From the NCBI GenBank assembly GCA_963697975.1, contig OY969111.1, positions 4,340,001-4,404,000 of the forward strand: a stretch of DNA of 64,000 bases, given 5' to 3'. The position numbers and the translations under genes were made by a program. Shown here in pieces: positions 29,501 to 35,730 of this stretch (position 1 is its first letter; each line of letters begins with the position of its first letter). The notes beneath the pieces were generated by a model. It was not told the DNA's origin. It did no database searches and saw nothing but the letters and a program-made list of their open reading frames with translations. This stretch comes from QHXM01 sp963697975. Its GTDB lineage: Bacteria; Acidobacteriota; Blastocatellia; Pyrinomonadales; Pyrinomonadaceae.

Positions 29501-29778
29501 CGGGTGACGCCCATCTGGATAAACGTCGCCGGGTCTGTTGTTAGGTCTGCGCGGAGAGCGTGAAAGCCATTGCCGCCCGCGTTCGCCAAATCTTTCGTTG
29601 ACTCGAAACTGATGCGGCGTCCGTCGCCGCTAAGGGATGGATTGACACTGACCCCATCTCTGGTCGTGTTCGTCACACGCCGAAGCGCGCCCGTTTGCGA
29701 GCGCACGCTCCACAGCCCCAGCACGCAGAGCGCAAGCGCCAGGCTAAGAAGAACGGCTAGAGGTCTCAGTCGAAGCAC
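20527..29778 (-). CDS. Giant exported multidomain protein (beta-propeller, TIGR03437, lamin-tail, Calx-beta, Big, DUF11)
   Basis: 3,083 residues, GTG start at 29778, N-terminal signal sequence (LAVLLSLALALCVLGLW). Approximate domains: TolB/PD40-like propeller 30-400 (repeated SGDGRRIAF-type motifs); TIGR03437-type domain 415-635; lamin-tail-like domains near 636-770, 1019-1185, 1406-1580, 1826-2015, 2348-2520 and 2876-3083 (each with ..NEI/ISE..DEFVEL(V/I/Y)N..DISGY). Big-type Ig-like domains are near 826, 931, 1195, 1304, 2259 and 2530. DUF11 domains are near 1584 and 2749 (ITKTDSPDPV). Calx-beta domains are near 1711, 2023, 2138 and 2634, with PDETFFVN motifs. No LPXTG, PEP-CTERM or clear transmembrane C-terminus, so the anchoring mode is unknown. 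Likely an extracellular or surface structural/adhesive protein. Single gene with no operon partner. Confidence 0.85.
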   Translation of the reverse strand: MLRLRPLAVLLSLALALCVLGLWSVRSQTGALRRVTNTTRDGVSVNPSLSGDGRRISFESTKDLANAGGNGFHALRADLTTDPATFIQMGVTRAPAPGISQDGSIIAFASKDDPLGTNPDGNSEIFLFNGTALRQITNTTPSSPIERTRQGNFQPSLTDDGRFIAFSSNRNLANQNADGNLEVFIFDSSSSTFTQLTNTTGPVGATDAKISGDGTRVAYIFDLNATPATQRELVLQDRVTTTTRILASNVTNLAFTYGRAISDDGLRVVYSGDTAPNSSQVFLFDGRTTNATRQITTLGVRETEVPLHPTISGDGRRIAFATRRPMPVVDNDSDNSIDLFTYDIPTGQFARVTDAPSVADGFDGSNRAAEVVSSLSDDGLIIAFNFPRSLIDDVETEFDNNSEIYVTGTAVRPSTGPLTIFNGASFGHEPETTEAVAPDSIAVARGGALSFTTERSQRQADGTFPRTLGGTTVTVNGRSAQIFYVSPEQVNFHVPAETELGIAEVIVTNIEGFQSRGTIQVLRAAPGIFTISGDGLGEGMILNADTLQPGPFDPSSGNLRLVIFATGVRRASQVTATAGGRALTVESVMETPTMPGMDEVRVLVPADLRGAGTVELVIRADTRDSNPVNVSFSGDACRDIVINEVLADPPDGIAGDANHDLTRSGTDDEFVELVNTTNINLDISGYQLLTRSSTASTDTVRHTFAPGTIFPARSAIVVFGGGNPNVNNPVFGGAQIFKASSGGLALNNAGGVVTLRQPSQAISNIFFYGGSTGLNGDTNQSLTRAPDAGVTNVCGNFTPHTTAPGGNGQPFSPGTQINGSPFARGLGQLTSITISPPSASVIVGRTTQFTAQARDQFNRPITNVMITFASDNTAVATVDGVTIDPTTGIATATVTGRSEGTAHITAQATDGITTVTSSQATLTVNPLPAVVTRVDVSPPNATINRGQTQQFTATAFDQNNQPIANATFTWTSSDTNVATINQNGLATGVGLGSVTITATTPDATGAMVSGTATLNVQVPLVINEINADVVADNVSTPAIEGDANRDGVRDSDDDEFLELVNNSNAAVDISGVIIADGTSNRFTIPANTTLAAGRALIIFGGGTPPASDPAFGGALVLAISGSGTLSLNDGGDTVNVKLNFGGADHSITSVTYGGTGNPPAPSDQSLTRSPDAEVGTTGGAFVQHTSATNAAGRVFSPGTRTDGTPFGSPAITRIEVLPVSAAIDIGATQQFTARAFSNAGGPEIEVQNVSFIWDSSDTSKATVAPTTGASTTVKGVAPGNNITIRARAGGQQGTATLTVNSAPPVLTSVTISPLSATINAGQTQQFTGQALDQFGQPIGGVTITFVSNNTTVATVDSVSPTSATGSATATVTGHTNGSAEIRATATNGTTTVTSTPATLTVASVANPGDVVISEFRTRGPNGANDEFIELYNRTTSPIDISGYKIFRSNNTGATNLTATITSGVILGPGCHYLLTNSNSGGPYSGSVAGDQTYGTGITADGGIALTIPGGTATTGIIDQVGLSAGSAYKEGTPLAPFAGDAEQSYERKPGGAFGNGTDTDNNAADFLLNATSSNPQNLSSGCLDVTTADLGITKTDSPDPVTTGFNVTYTITVTNNGAGTAQAVVVTDDLPATVSFVSCSSTGGGVCGGTGNNRTITFSSLPGGAIETITLVATVNGAAGTTISNTATVSSTTPDLNTGNNSATATTNVQAPLPTVSINDVTVTEGNSGTKTVDFTVTLSASSTQTVTVGYATSSASPATATANTDYQSTSGTLTFNPGETAKPVTVTINGDTLVEPDETFFVDLSGATNAIITDGQGQGTITNDDTANLVISQVYGGGNNSGALYQRDFIEIFNRGTTTVDFSVTNYSVQYASAGANFGSSKTDLTSGTIAPGHYFLIQEAGGTTNGAPLPTPDAVGTIAMGNTSGKVALVAGTASLAAAICPGDDGIAPFNPNDGAIADFIGYGSVSCYEGANSAPAPSNTTADFRRAGGCTDTNDNAADFFVFAPNPRNSASPVNNCSAGVAPNLTITDATVIEGNSGTITATFTVQLSAPANGADVTFDISTQNNTALSGSDYVARSLTNQLIPAGQQTFTFTVTVNGDTTVEPDETFFVNVTNVSGATVTDGQGVGTIQNDDLPTLSINDVTQSEGNGATTFTFTVSLSSPAPAAVTFDIATADGTAQDGTPSGEDTDYVARSLTAQTIPAGQQTFTFDVTINGDAVVEPDETFFVNVTNISGATAVDTQGLGTIQNDDSPPSPIVTSVVVTPSPVTINRGQTQQFTATAFDPSNQPVPSATFTWSSSNTAVATVDSNGLATGVGIGTTTITATTADGTGGNISGTATLNVQVPLVINEINADVAADNVSTSAIEGDANRDGVRSSDDDEFVELINNSSNPVDISGVVISDSTSNRFTFPANTTLAAGRAVVIFGGGSPPINDPAFGGSLILTTSSLGLNDSGSPADTVTVKLNVGGSDVQIAQVVYGGAGNPPAPSDQSLTRSPDAEVGTTGGAFVQHTSATNAAGRVFSPGTRADGTPFGSPAITRIEVLPASASINIGATQAFTATAYSNAGGPEVVVPNVSFIWDSSDPTKATVAPTTGATTTATGVAAGSSTIRAQAGGQQGTATLTINAPLTLSINDVTHNEGNSGPTTYTFTVSLSSVAPATVTFDIATQDDTATVADNDYVAKSLTGQTIPAGQQTYTFDVTVNGDTNVEPNDTFFVNVTNVSGATITDGQGVGTIQNDDSAPAPEANLSITKTDSPDPVPSGANLTYTLTVTNNSATTAAQSVTVTDNLPADVVFVSCTSVSGNGICGGSGNNRTVTFTSIAGSASETITLVVRVLHSAAGTTISNTASVSATTSDPDTGNNSATQTTVVTLPPLAISYVYGGGGANTGTPSYTRDFVEIFNRGTVAITLSGLSLQQGATTGNIGGNAGQIYSLCPGGVATCTLNPGQYYLIETGTTGTAGAPLSATVTPDDTGGTLTFAATNGKAALVIGTTGLACGATATLCSATQLARVVDLVGYGTGTTQAEGNSPTGNLSTTLAARRKANGCTDTNVNSADFDIVTPTGANAPRNMASALNVCP
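22100..22745 (-). repeat. Internal duplicated module, copy B (lamin-tail plus Big)
   Basis: This segment and the one 3,990 nt away (26090-26735) encode near-identical lamin-tail/Ig-like modules. Positions 22193-22287 and 26183-26277 are identical over 95 nt. The register is constant at 3,990 nt (1,330 codons) at both ends examined. It marks a recent in-gene duplication or gene conversion. Confidence 0.9.
26090..26735 (-). repeat. Internal duplicated module, copy A (lamin-tail plus Big)
   Basis: Partner of 22100-22745. It encodes VINEINADVVADNVSTPAIEG followed by a DSDDDEFLELVN lamin-tail-like domain and the following Ig-like module. Differences from copy B are scattered single bases outside the 95-nt identical core. 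Confidence 0.9.
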
Positions 29779-30043
29779 CGAGGTCTTGCTCCGTATACGT
29801 AGCTAAAGTTAGAAGCTTCGGCGACCGGGAAGTTCAGTTGGCCGCGTCAATAAAATTCGGACTGAAAAAGTTAGCGAGCGGGAGACGTGCATCACGAAAA
29901 CCGGCAGCATGGCGGCGAACGTCCAACAGGGGGCGGCAGGTTTAAGTTTCGGCAAGGGCATTCTACATTTTTCGCCGTGAAAGACAAGGAAGAGGAGTCA
30001 CGAGATAGCGGTTCAGATTGAAAAGAGCGCTGGGAGAGTTGAG

Positions 30044-30135
30044 GTTCACCACCGCAGACACAGAGAGCACAGAGGGGGCACAGAGATTCAAGCCTCCGTG
30101 CCATCTCTGCGTCCTCTGTGTCTGCGGTGGTGAAT
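30044..30135. repeat. Inverted repeat, CACAGAG-type
   Basis: Left arm built on ACCACCGCAGACACAGAG followed by AGCACAGAGG and GGCACAGAG. The right arm is complementary (CTCTGTGTCTGCGGTGGT). The internal short-period repetition resembles the heptamer elements, with a longer, less regular unit. It lies between divergent genes and not inside an operon. Confidence 0.85.
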
Positions 30136-30151
30136 CTCATCTCGCCGCGCC

Positions 30152-30167
30152 TTCAATTAGAATTGAA
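30152..30167. promoter_or_regulatory. Possible operator palindrome
   Basis: Perfect 7-bp arms TTCAATT/AATTGAA around AG, 119 nt upstream of the epimerase start. It could be a transcription-factor site; no regulator is suggested by the sequence. Confidence 0.25.
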
Positions 30168-30285
30168 CCACTAAGTCCAGAACAAATTCTATAGACTTTC
30201 AGGATGAGCAGGGGATAAGCAGGTTGCTATTCTGAAATGCGATAAATTCGATTACTCCTAAACCGTCTTACCGGAGAATGGCTCA

Positions 30286-31185
30286 ATGAAGATTCTCGTC
30301 ACCGGATCAACCGGGCTGGTTGGCTCAATGCTCGTTCCTTCACTCAAGGCCAAAGGCCACGAGGTGCTTCGGCTCGTCCGCTCCGAGCCGAAAGATAGCG
30401 CGACGCAAATTTACTGGAATCCGGCGAAGGGAACTTTAAGCGCCGACGCGCTTGAAGGTCTCGACGGCGTGGTTCATCTGGCGGGAGATAATCTGGCCGA
30501 AGGGCGATGGACGGATGAGAAGAAGCAAAGCATCCGCGAGAGCCGCGTCAAGGGTACGACGCTGCTCAGCGAGACTCTGGCGAAGCTGGAACAAAAGCCC
30601 GAAGTTCTGGTCTCCGCTTCAGCCATAGGGTTTTACGGCAGCCGTGGAGATGAAATCCTGAACGAACAAAGCGCGTCGGGCGATGATTTTCTGGCGGAAG
30701 TCTGCCGCGAGTGGGAACTGTCAACGCAGGCTGCGGAGCAGAGCGGAGTGCGCGTCGTCCATTTGCGCTTCGGCGTGATTCTGAGCGCTGATGGCGGCGC
30801 GCTCAAAAAGATGCTCTTTCCGTTTCGGATGGGTGTAGGCGGAAAAATAGGAGACGGCAAACAGTATATGAGCTGGATTGCGCTTGACGATGCCGTCAGC
30901 GCCATCGAACATGCGCTCGTCAACGACTCGCTGCGCGGCGCGGTCAACGTCGTCGCGCCTCAGCCAGTGACCAATTATGAGTTCACAAAGGCGATGGGAA
31001 GCGCGCTCTCTCGTCCAACAATCTTTCCCGTGCCCGCGTTCGCCGCCCACCTTGCCTTTGGCGAGATGGCCGATGCGACGCTGCTTGCCAGCCAGCGCGT
31101 CGAGCCTGCGCGATTGAAAGAGTCTGGATTCGTTTTCAAGTGCCCGGAGCTAGAAGGCGCTTTGCGGCACGTTTTGAGCAAGTAA
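30286..31185 (+). CDS. TIGR01777 family (YfcH-like) NAD-dependent epimerase
   Basis: A 299-residue extended SDR protein. The N-terminal nucleotide-binding motif is ILVTGSTGLVGSMLV (residues 3-17). The TIGR01777 signatures are DGVVHLAGDNLAEGRWT (about 66-82), RESRVKGTTLL and SASAIGFYGSRGDE (about 110-123), plus the C-terminal PARLKESGFVFKCPELEGAL. The family is widespread but its substrate is unknown. CGGAG lies about 10 nt before the ATG. Single gene. Confidence 0.9.
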   Translation: MKILVTGSTGLVGSMLVPSLKAKGHEVLRLVRSEPKDSATQIYWNPAKGTLSADALEGLDGVVHLAGDNLAEGRWTDEKKQSIRESRVKGTTLLSETLAKLEQKPEVLVSASAIGFYGSRGDEILNEQSASGDDFLAEVCREWELSTQAAEQSGVRVVHLRFGVILSADGGALKKMLFPFRMGVGGKIGDGKQYMSWIALDDAVSAIEHALVNDSLRGAVNVVAPQPVTNYEFTKAMGSALSRPTIFPVPAFAAHLAFGEMADATLLASQRVEPARLKESGFVFKCPELEGALRHVLSK

Positions 31186-31243
31186 GGATAGGGGAGTCCC
31201 GTCAGGGACGACTATACTTGTTCTCCTCAATTTGCACATAGGG

Positions 31244-33142
31244 TTAATTTAAAATCGGAACTCTCGTTTCCTTGCGCGCCGAAAACTCTTCGAGCGCGTC
31301 GAAAACGTCGAGCGCGTAGCGGACGTTGCCGAAGGGGGCGGAGACCTGCACGCCCTGAATCAAATCTCTCACTTCGAGCAGCGACTCGCGCGCAATCTGC
31401 AAGCCTTCATCGCGCGCCGCTTCCTTACTCTTCTCGGATGCAATCCGCATCCGCTCCATAATCGAAGGCGTGACGCGCACGCCCGGCACTTCGTTGTGCA
31501 GAAACTCCGCGTTGCGATAAGAGACGAGCGGCCAGATGCCCGCGACGATGGGCACGCGGACGTGCTCGACTCGCTTCAAAAACTCGCGCAGTTGCTCCGT
31601 ATCGAAGACCGGCTGCGTGATGGCATACTGCGCCCCGGCCTCGACCTTGTACTCGAACCGCTTAATCTCTTCATCTATGTTAATCGCGCCGGGATTACAA
31701 CCAACCCCGATGCAAAAAGCTGTCGGCTGACCTATCGGGTTATTGCCGAGGTCCAAACCGTGATTCAGCTTATTGACCATGTTGGTCAAACCGATGGAGT
31801 CAATATCGAAGACGGCTGTGGCGTCAGGGTATGGCCCCATCTTCGGCGGGTCGCCGGTAATCAAGAGCAGGTTGCGAAGCCCGAGAGCCGCCGCTCCCAA
31901 AAGGTCGGACATCATGCCGAGCAGATTCCGGTCGCGGCAGCAGTAGTGCAGTACGGCTTCGATTCCGATTTCGCGTTCGACTAAAACGGCTGTGGCCTGA
32001 GCAGACATGCGCGTCTGTGCGCGCGGCCCGTCCGGGATATTCACGCCGTCAACGCCCGCGTCCTTCAGGAGACGAATCGAATCGAGCGTCTTTTCCGGCG
32101 CGCAACCTTTCGGCGGCAAGACTTCGACCGAGGTGACGAACTCGCCGTTGGTAATTTTGCGCGACCAGAGAGAGCGTTCTTCGGGCGGAATGACTTTGAT
32201 GTCGGCAGGCGTCAATTCATCAACCCGCGCGGCGGCGGCTTGATTGACGACCGTGTGTTGTTTGCGCGGGCTGGCGGCGCGCACGGCGTCCGAGATGAGC
32301 TTGATGTGCGAGGGCGTTGTGCCGCAGCAGCCGCCGATGAATTTTGCACCCGCCTGAATCAAACGCTTGGCAAACTTCGCCATGTACTCAGGCGAGCACA
32401 TGTAGAATTGTCGTCCCTGAACATCACGCGGCAATCCCGCGTTGGGCTGCGCCGCCAGTTTCTTATGCGTGACGCCTCGCATCTTCTCAAGTCCTGTGAG
32501 GACGATGGCCGGACCGACGCCGCAGTTGAGTCCGATGACATCCGCGCCCCATTCATCCAGACGAGACGTGAAGACTTCGGGCGTCGTGCCAAACGTCGTG
32601 TTGCCGTCGGGCAGGATGGTCATTTGCGTGATGATGGGCAGGTCGCACAACTCTCGCACGGCGCGCATCGCCTGCCGCATCTCTGAAATATCGGAGAAGG
32701 TTTCGAGAACGAAGAGATCAACGCCACCGTCCAACAGGGCGGAGACCTGCTCCTTGAACATATCCTTTGCTTCGTCAAAAGAGGTCGGGCCATAAGGCTC
32801 GATGCGTAGACCCAATGGCCCGACAGCGCCTGCCACAAAGACGCGATCCCCAGCGGCCTCACGTGCGATGCGGGCAGCGGCGATATTGATGAGACGAAGG
32901 CTGCCTTCCAGTCCGTATTGCTGAAGTTTGTGAGCCGTCGCGCCGAACGTGTTGGTCTCGATGATGTCGGCTCCGGCGCGGATGTACTCTTCATGAACCT
33001 CGCGCACGAGATCGGCGTTCGTCAGGTTCAGTTCATCATAAGAGCGATTGATGTACACCCCTTTGGCGTAGAGCATCGTGCCCATCGCGCCGTCGAAGAC
33101 GGTCACATCATCGCGCTCTAAAAGATTTCGAAAGTTTTCCAT
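31244..33142 (-). CDS. Bifunctional homocysteine S-methyltransferase / methylenetetrahydrofolate reductase
   Basis: A 632-residue fusion of the YitJ type. Residues 1-290 are a homocysteine methyltransferase barrel: FDGAMGTMLYAKG near 17-29, and the zinc ligands Cys in GLNCGVGP (about 205) and Cys-Cys in GGCCGTTP (about 270). Residues 330-610 are a MetF-type reductase (ITNGEFVTSVEVLPPKGC, LLLITGDPPKMGPYPDA, QYAITQPVFD). It would make 5-methyl-THF and/or methylate homocysteine in methionine synthesis. No clear Shine-Dalgarno precedes the ATG. The leader carries a promoter, a SAM-II-like aptamer, a terminator hairpin and a heptamer repeat, so expression is probably repressed by SAM. Confidence 0.93.
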   Translation of the reverse strand: MENFRNLLERDDVTVFDGAMGTMLYAKGVYINRSYDELNLTNADLVREVHEEYIRAGADIIETNTFGATAHKLQQYGLEGSLRLINIAAARIAREAAGDRVFVAGAVGPLGLRIEPYGPTSFDEAKDMFKEQVSALLDGGVDLFVLETFSDISEMRQAMRAVRELCDLPIITQMTILPDGNTTFGTTPEVFTSRLDEWGADVIGLNCGVGPAIVLTGLEKMRGVTHKKLAAQPNAGLPRDVQGRQFYMCSPEYMAKFAKRLIQAGAKFIGGCCGTTPSHIKLISDAVRAASPRKQHTVVNQAAAARVDELTPADIKVIPPEERSLWSRKITNGEFVTSVEVLPPKGCAPEKTLDSIRLLKDAGVDGVNIPDGPRAQTRMSAQATAVLVEREIGIEAVLHYCCRDRNLLGMMSDLLGAAALGLRNLLLITGDPPKMGPYPDATAVFDIDSIGLTNMVNKLNHGLDLGNNPIGQPTAFCIGVGCNPGAINIDEEIKRFEYKVEAGAQYAITQPVFDTEQLREFLKRVEHVRVPIVAGIWPLVSYRNAEFLHNEVPGVRVTPSIMERMRIASEKSKEAARDEGLQIARESLLEVRDLIQGVQVSAPFGNVRYALDVFDALEEFSARKETRVPILN

Positions 33143-33147
33143 AGGAC

Positions 33148-33215
33148 AGTAGTCAGTAATCAGTATTCAGTTTTCAGTAAGAGCAAAAAGCTGGATACTG
33201 ATTACTGATGACTTT
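33148..33215. repeat. Heptamer inverted repeat, CAGTAAT family
   Basis: Left arm AGTAGT CAGTAAT CAGTATT CAGTTTT CAGTAAG; right arm GGATACTGATTACTGATGACTT complementary to part of it. It lies in the leader of the homocysteine methyltransferase gene, between the attenuator and the start codon. Confidence 0.82.
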
Positions 33216-33221
33216 TCAAAT

Positions 33222-33252
33222 AAAAATCCCGCGCTAAACAACGCGGGACTTC
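33222..33252 (-). terminator. Attenuator/terminator of the SAM-II riboswitch leader
   Basis: On the minus strand the stem is GTCCCGCG / CGCGGGAT with loop TTGTTTAG, followed by TTTTT. The segment TGTTTAGCG spanning the loop and 3' stem is complementary over 9 nt to CGCTAAACA at the 3' end of the aptamer, so an antiterminator can form when the aptamer is not folded. Confidence 0.75.
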
Positions 33253-33299
33253 AAAATTCTTGAAGTTTGCGGGGTCGCCCTTTAATGGGACTGGCCGAG

Positions 33300-33352
33300 C
33301 TGTTTAGCGGGTTATTTTACGTGGCCGCAAGTCGCCTTAACTCACCACGTTT
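33300..33352 (-). promoter_or_regulatory. Probable SAM-II riboswitch aptamer
   Basis: The minus-strand RNA shows the SAM-II layout: P1 5' half CGTGG, the UGAGUUAAGGCGA segment, CUUGCGG, P1 3' half CCACG, a UAAAAUAA stretch and the pseudoknot strand GCUAAA. This order and the UGAUUUAA-like, UUGCAA-like and GCUAAA elements match the SAM-II consensus as I know it from metA/metX leaders. It begins a few nt after the predicted transcription start and precedes a methionine-pathway gene. Confidence 0.75.
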
Positions 33353-33363
33353 TTCTCACGGTG

Positions 33364-33392
33364 GTTATACGCCGCTAGTTAATAGCTGTCAA
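33364..33392 (-). promoter_or_regulatory. Sigma70-type promoter driving the SAM-II leader
   Basis: -35 TTGACA (complement of 33387-33392), 17-nt spacer, -10 TATAAC (complement of 33364-33369). The -35 is 24 nt past the mutM stop codon. The predicted start falls immediately before the aptamer. Confidence 0.75.
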
Positions 33393-33415
33393 GAAGGAAA
33401 TCCACCCGCGCAAGC

Positions 33416-34249
33416 TCAATGTCGCTGGCAGCGTGGGCAGAAGAAGGTCGAGCGCCCGGCGTGAGAGATGCGACGGATGCTCGCTTTACATGTCGGACAT
33501 GGCTCGCCTTCGCGGTCGTAGACGCGCCAGTGGCCTTCGTAACTGCCGCCGTAATAGCTGCCGTCTATGTTTTCAGGGTCAACGTTCATCGTCGAGCCGT
33601 GAGCGAGCGATTCGGAGAGGATGTCCAGAATAGCGCGGTGAAGACGCGGCACGCGTCTCTTCGTTAACTCGGCGGCGACGGTGAAGGGATTGATGCGCGC
33701 CGTAAACAGGGCTTCCGCCGCGTAGATATTCCCCAGACCCAGCACTCGCTTTTGATCAAGCAGCGTTTCTTTCAGCGTGCGGCGTGAGCGCGAGAGCGCC
33801 GCGTGAAGATAGTCGGGCGTGAATTCGTCCGAGAAAGGCTCTGGAGCAAGTGAGCGTAGCTCTTTCGCTTCGTAAAGCTCGGCGGCGGGCACGATCTTCA
33901 TCAGCCCGAAGTGGCGCTGGTCCGTAAAGGCGAGCCGCCGCTCATTGTCGAGATAAAAGAGAGCATGGGTGTGTTTCGGCAGCGGCGCTTCGACGGGCAG
34001 ATAGAGAAACCTTCCGGTCATACGCAGGTGCGTAATCAGCACGCGCCCATTATCGAGGTGAAGCAGAATGTGTTTGCCGCGCCGCCCGACCGTTTCTACT
34101 GTAGCGCCGCGTAAGAGGCGTGAGAATTGTCTCGGAGGTGAATCAGGCGCAAGGCGCGCGCGCAGCAACTCGGCGGCGACGATACGGCGATTCGTGATGA
34201 TGCGATCAAGGGCACGCGCCACAAGCTCGACTTCCGGCAGCTCAGGCAT
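33416..34249 (-). CDS. mutM: Formamidopyrimidine-DNA glycosylase
   Basis: A 277-residue bifunctional DNA glycosylase/AP lyase removing oxidised purines. The mature N-terminus begins PELPEVELVARAL, with the catalytic Pro2 and Glu3. H2TH helices are present around VLGLGNIYAAEALF (about 170-183). The C-terminal zinc finger is CPTC with FFCPRC (last 25 residues). It is downstream of the phosphohexomutase gene with a 23-nt gap and probably in the same transcript. Confidence 0.96.
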   Translation of the reverse strand: MPELPEVELVARALDRIITNRRIVAAELLRARLAPDSPPRQFSRLLRGATVETVGRRGKHILLHLDNGRVLITHLRMTGRFLYLPVEAPLPKHTHALFYLDNERRLAFTDQRHFGLMKIVPAAELYEAKELRSLAPEPFSDEFTPDYLHAALSRSRRTLKETLLDQKRVLGLGNIYAAEALFTARINPFTVAAELTKRRVPRLHRAILDILSESLAHGSTMNVDPENIDGSYYGGSYEGHWRVYDREGEPCPTCKASIRRISHAGRSTFFCPRCQRH

Positions 34250-34272
34250 GAAGAGTTTACAAGAGTTTCGGG

Positions 34273-35730
34273 CTAATTCTGTGCGAAAAGTTCCCCTTCG
34301 TTAAGGAGCGCTTCCACCTTCGCTTTCGATGTCGCTTCCGAGTAAACACGCAGCGCAGGCTCAGTTCCCGATTGGCGAAACAACAGCCACGATTCATCTT
34401 CAAAGAGTAGCTTCGTTCCGTCCAGAGTTTCGACGCTGCCGACCGCGTGGCCTGCCACCGCGCCGGGAGGCTGGGAGGCGAGACGCATCACCAACTCCTG
34501 CCCGCGCCGGACTTCGCAATGAAGGTCGCGCCGCCCGAAATAAAACTCGCCGAACTCGCGGTGCATCTCCTTGACCATCTCCGATGGAGTCTTGCCCGAA
34601 GCCACGACGGCTTCGAGCAGGAGCAGGCAGTTGAGGATGCCGTCGCGTTCTGGAATGTGGCCTTTGACGCCAATGCCGCCCGACTCTTCCGCGCCCATCA
34701 GAATGTCCTCTTTGAGCATCAAGTCCGCGATGTACTTGAAACCGATGGGCGTGTCATGCAATTTGAGATTGTGCGCCTGAGCAATGCGCTTCGTCAGGAC
34801 GGATTGTGAGAACGTGCGGACGACGCCACCTGTCATCTTTCGCTCGCGCGCAAGATGCAGCAGGATGAGCGGTACGACTTCGTGCATCGTCATCGTCTCG
34901 CCACGCTCGTTGACCGCGCCAACACGGTCCGCGTCGCCGTCGGTCGCCAGCCCCAAACCGGCGTTTGTTTCTTTGACGCGCGACATCAGCGCCGCGAGGT
35001 TGCGCTCAATCGGCTCAGGGTTGACGCCGCCAAAGAGCGGGTCGCGGTCGGCGCGAATCGTCTCTGTTTGCAGCGTGCCGCCTTGCAGAAAGCTCTCGAC
35101 CCAGCGCCCGCCAGCACCATGCATTGGATCAACGACCACATTCATCTGTGCGCTCTTCAGGCGTTCCAGATCAATGTATGAGGCAACCTGTGCGCGATAG
35201 CTCTTGATAGAAGCTTCGAGCATTTCGCGCTCATCCGAGGTTGCGATGCTTTGACGACGCGGGGTTTGAGCGTCAACCAGCGATTCGACAATGGAAGTGA
35301 TTTCGGGCGAGGCGCTGCCGCCCCAGGGAGCTTTAATCTTGAAGCCGTTGAAATCGGCAGGGTTGTGCGAGGCCGTGATGACGACTCCGCCCGCCGCATT
35401 GTTGAGCTTCACTGCCCACGAAACAACGGGCGTTGGCACAGCCTCATTGAAGAGGGCGACTCGCAAATCGTTTCCGGCGAGGACTTCCACCGCGCGCTCC
35501 GCGAACTGTTCTGAGAGAAAGCGCCTGTCATAACCGATGATGACAAGCGGCGCGGCGGAATTGTTTAAAGCGTCAACGGGTGCTTCCTTTTTACTGTTTC
35601 GTTGAAGGTAATCGCTGTAAGCCTGGGCGACGCGCTCAAGGTTGGCGAAGGTGAAATCTTCGGCGATGACGGCACGCCACCCATCAGTGCCGAAGCGAAT
35701 GGGCGCGAGCGCCGTTTCCTTGCCGCTCAC
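34273..35730 (-). CDS. Phosphoglucomutase/phosphomannomutase family protein
   Basis: An alpha-D-phosphohexomutase of 485 residues. The substrate and catalytic motifs are RFGTDGWRAVIAEDFT near the start, TASHNPADFNGFK with the phosphoserine (about 119-131), ATDGDADRVG for metal binding (about 258-267), and GAEESGGIGVKGHIPERDG for sugar specificity (about 345-363). Near the C-terminus is RQSGTEPALRVY. The start codon is GTG, overlapping the upstream stop as GTGA, so it is translationally coupled to the nucleotidyltransferase. The two probably act in NDP-sugar (for example GDP-mannose) supply; the exact sugar cannot be told from sequence. Confidence 0.92.
   Translation of the reverse strand: MSGKETALAPIRFGTDGWRAVIAEDFTFANLERVAQAYSDYLQRNSKKEAPVDALNNSAAPLVIIGYDRRFLSEQFAERAVEVLAGNDLRVALFNEAVPTPVVSWAVKLNNAAGGVVITASHNPADFNGFKIKAPWGGSASPEITSIVESLVDAQTPRRQSIATSDEREMLEASIKSYRAQVASYIDLERLKSAQMNVVVDPMHGAGGRWVESFLQGGTLQTETIRADRDPLFGGVNPEPIERNLAALMSRVKETNAGLGLATDGDADRVGAVNERGETMTMHEVVPLILLHLARERKMTGGVVRTFSQSVLTKRIAQAHNLKLHDTPIGFKYIADLMLKEDILMGAEESGGIGVKGHIPERDGILNCLLLLEAVVASGKTPSEMVKEMHREFGEFYFGRRDLHCEVRRGQELVMRLASQPPGAVAGHAVGSVETLDGTKLLFEDESWLLFRQSGTEPALRVYSEATSKAKVEALLNEGELFAQN

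Larger units (their letters stand above)
29779..30285. other. Non-coding stretch between divergent genes
   Basis: 507 nt upstream of both the giant gene and the epimerase gene. It holds the inverted repeat at 30044-30135 and a small perfect palindrome at 30152-30167. No convincing ORF, RNA gene or canonical promoter was identified by eye. Confidence 0.6.

Noticed and set aside
21278..29806. Many plus-strand open frames opposite the giant gene
   Set aside because: They are antisense shadows of a GC-rich repetitive coding sequence, with no family similarity or plausible ribosome-binding sites.
33222..33252. Hairpin interpreted only as the mutM operon terminator
   Set aside because: It lies downstream of a strong promoter and aptamer and pairs with the aptamer 3' end, so an attenuator of the next gene explains it better, although it can also stop mutM read-through.
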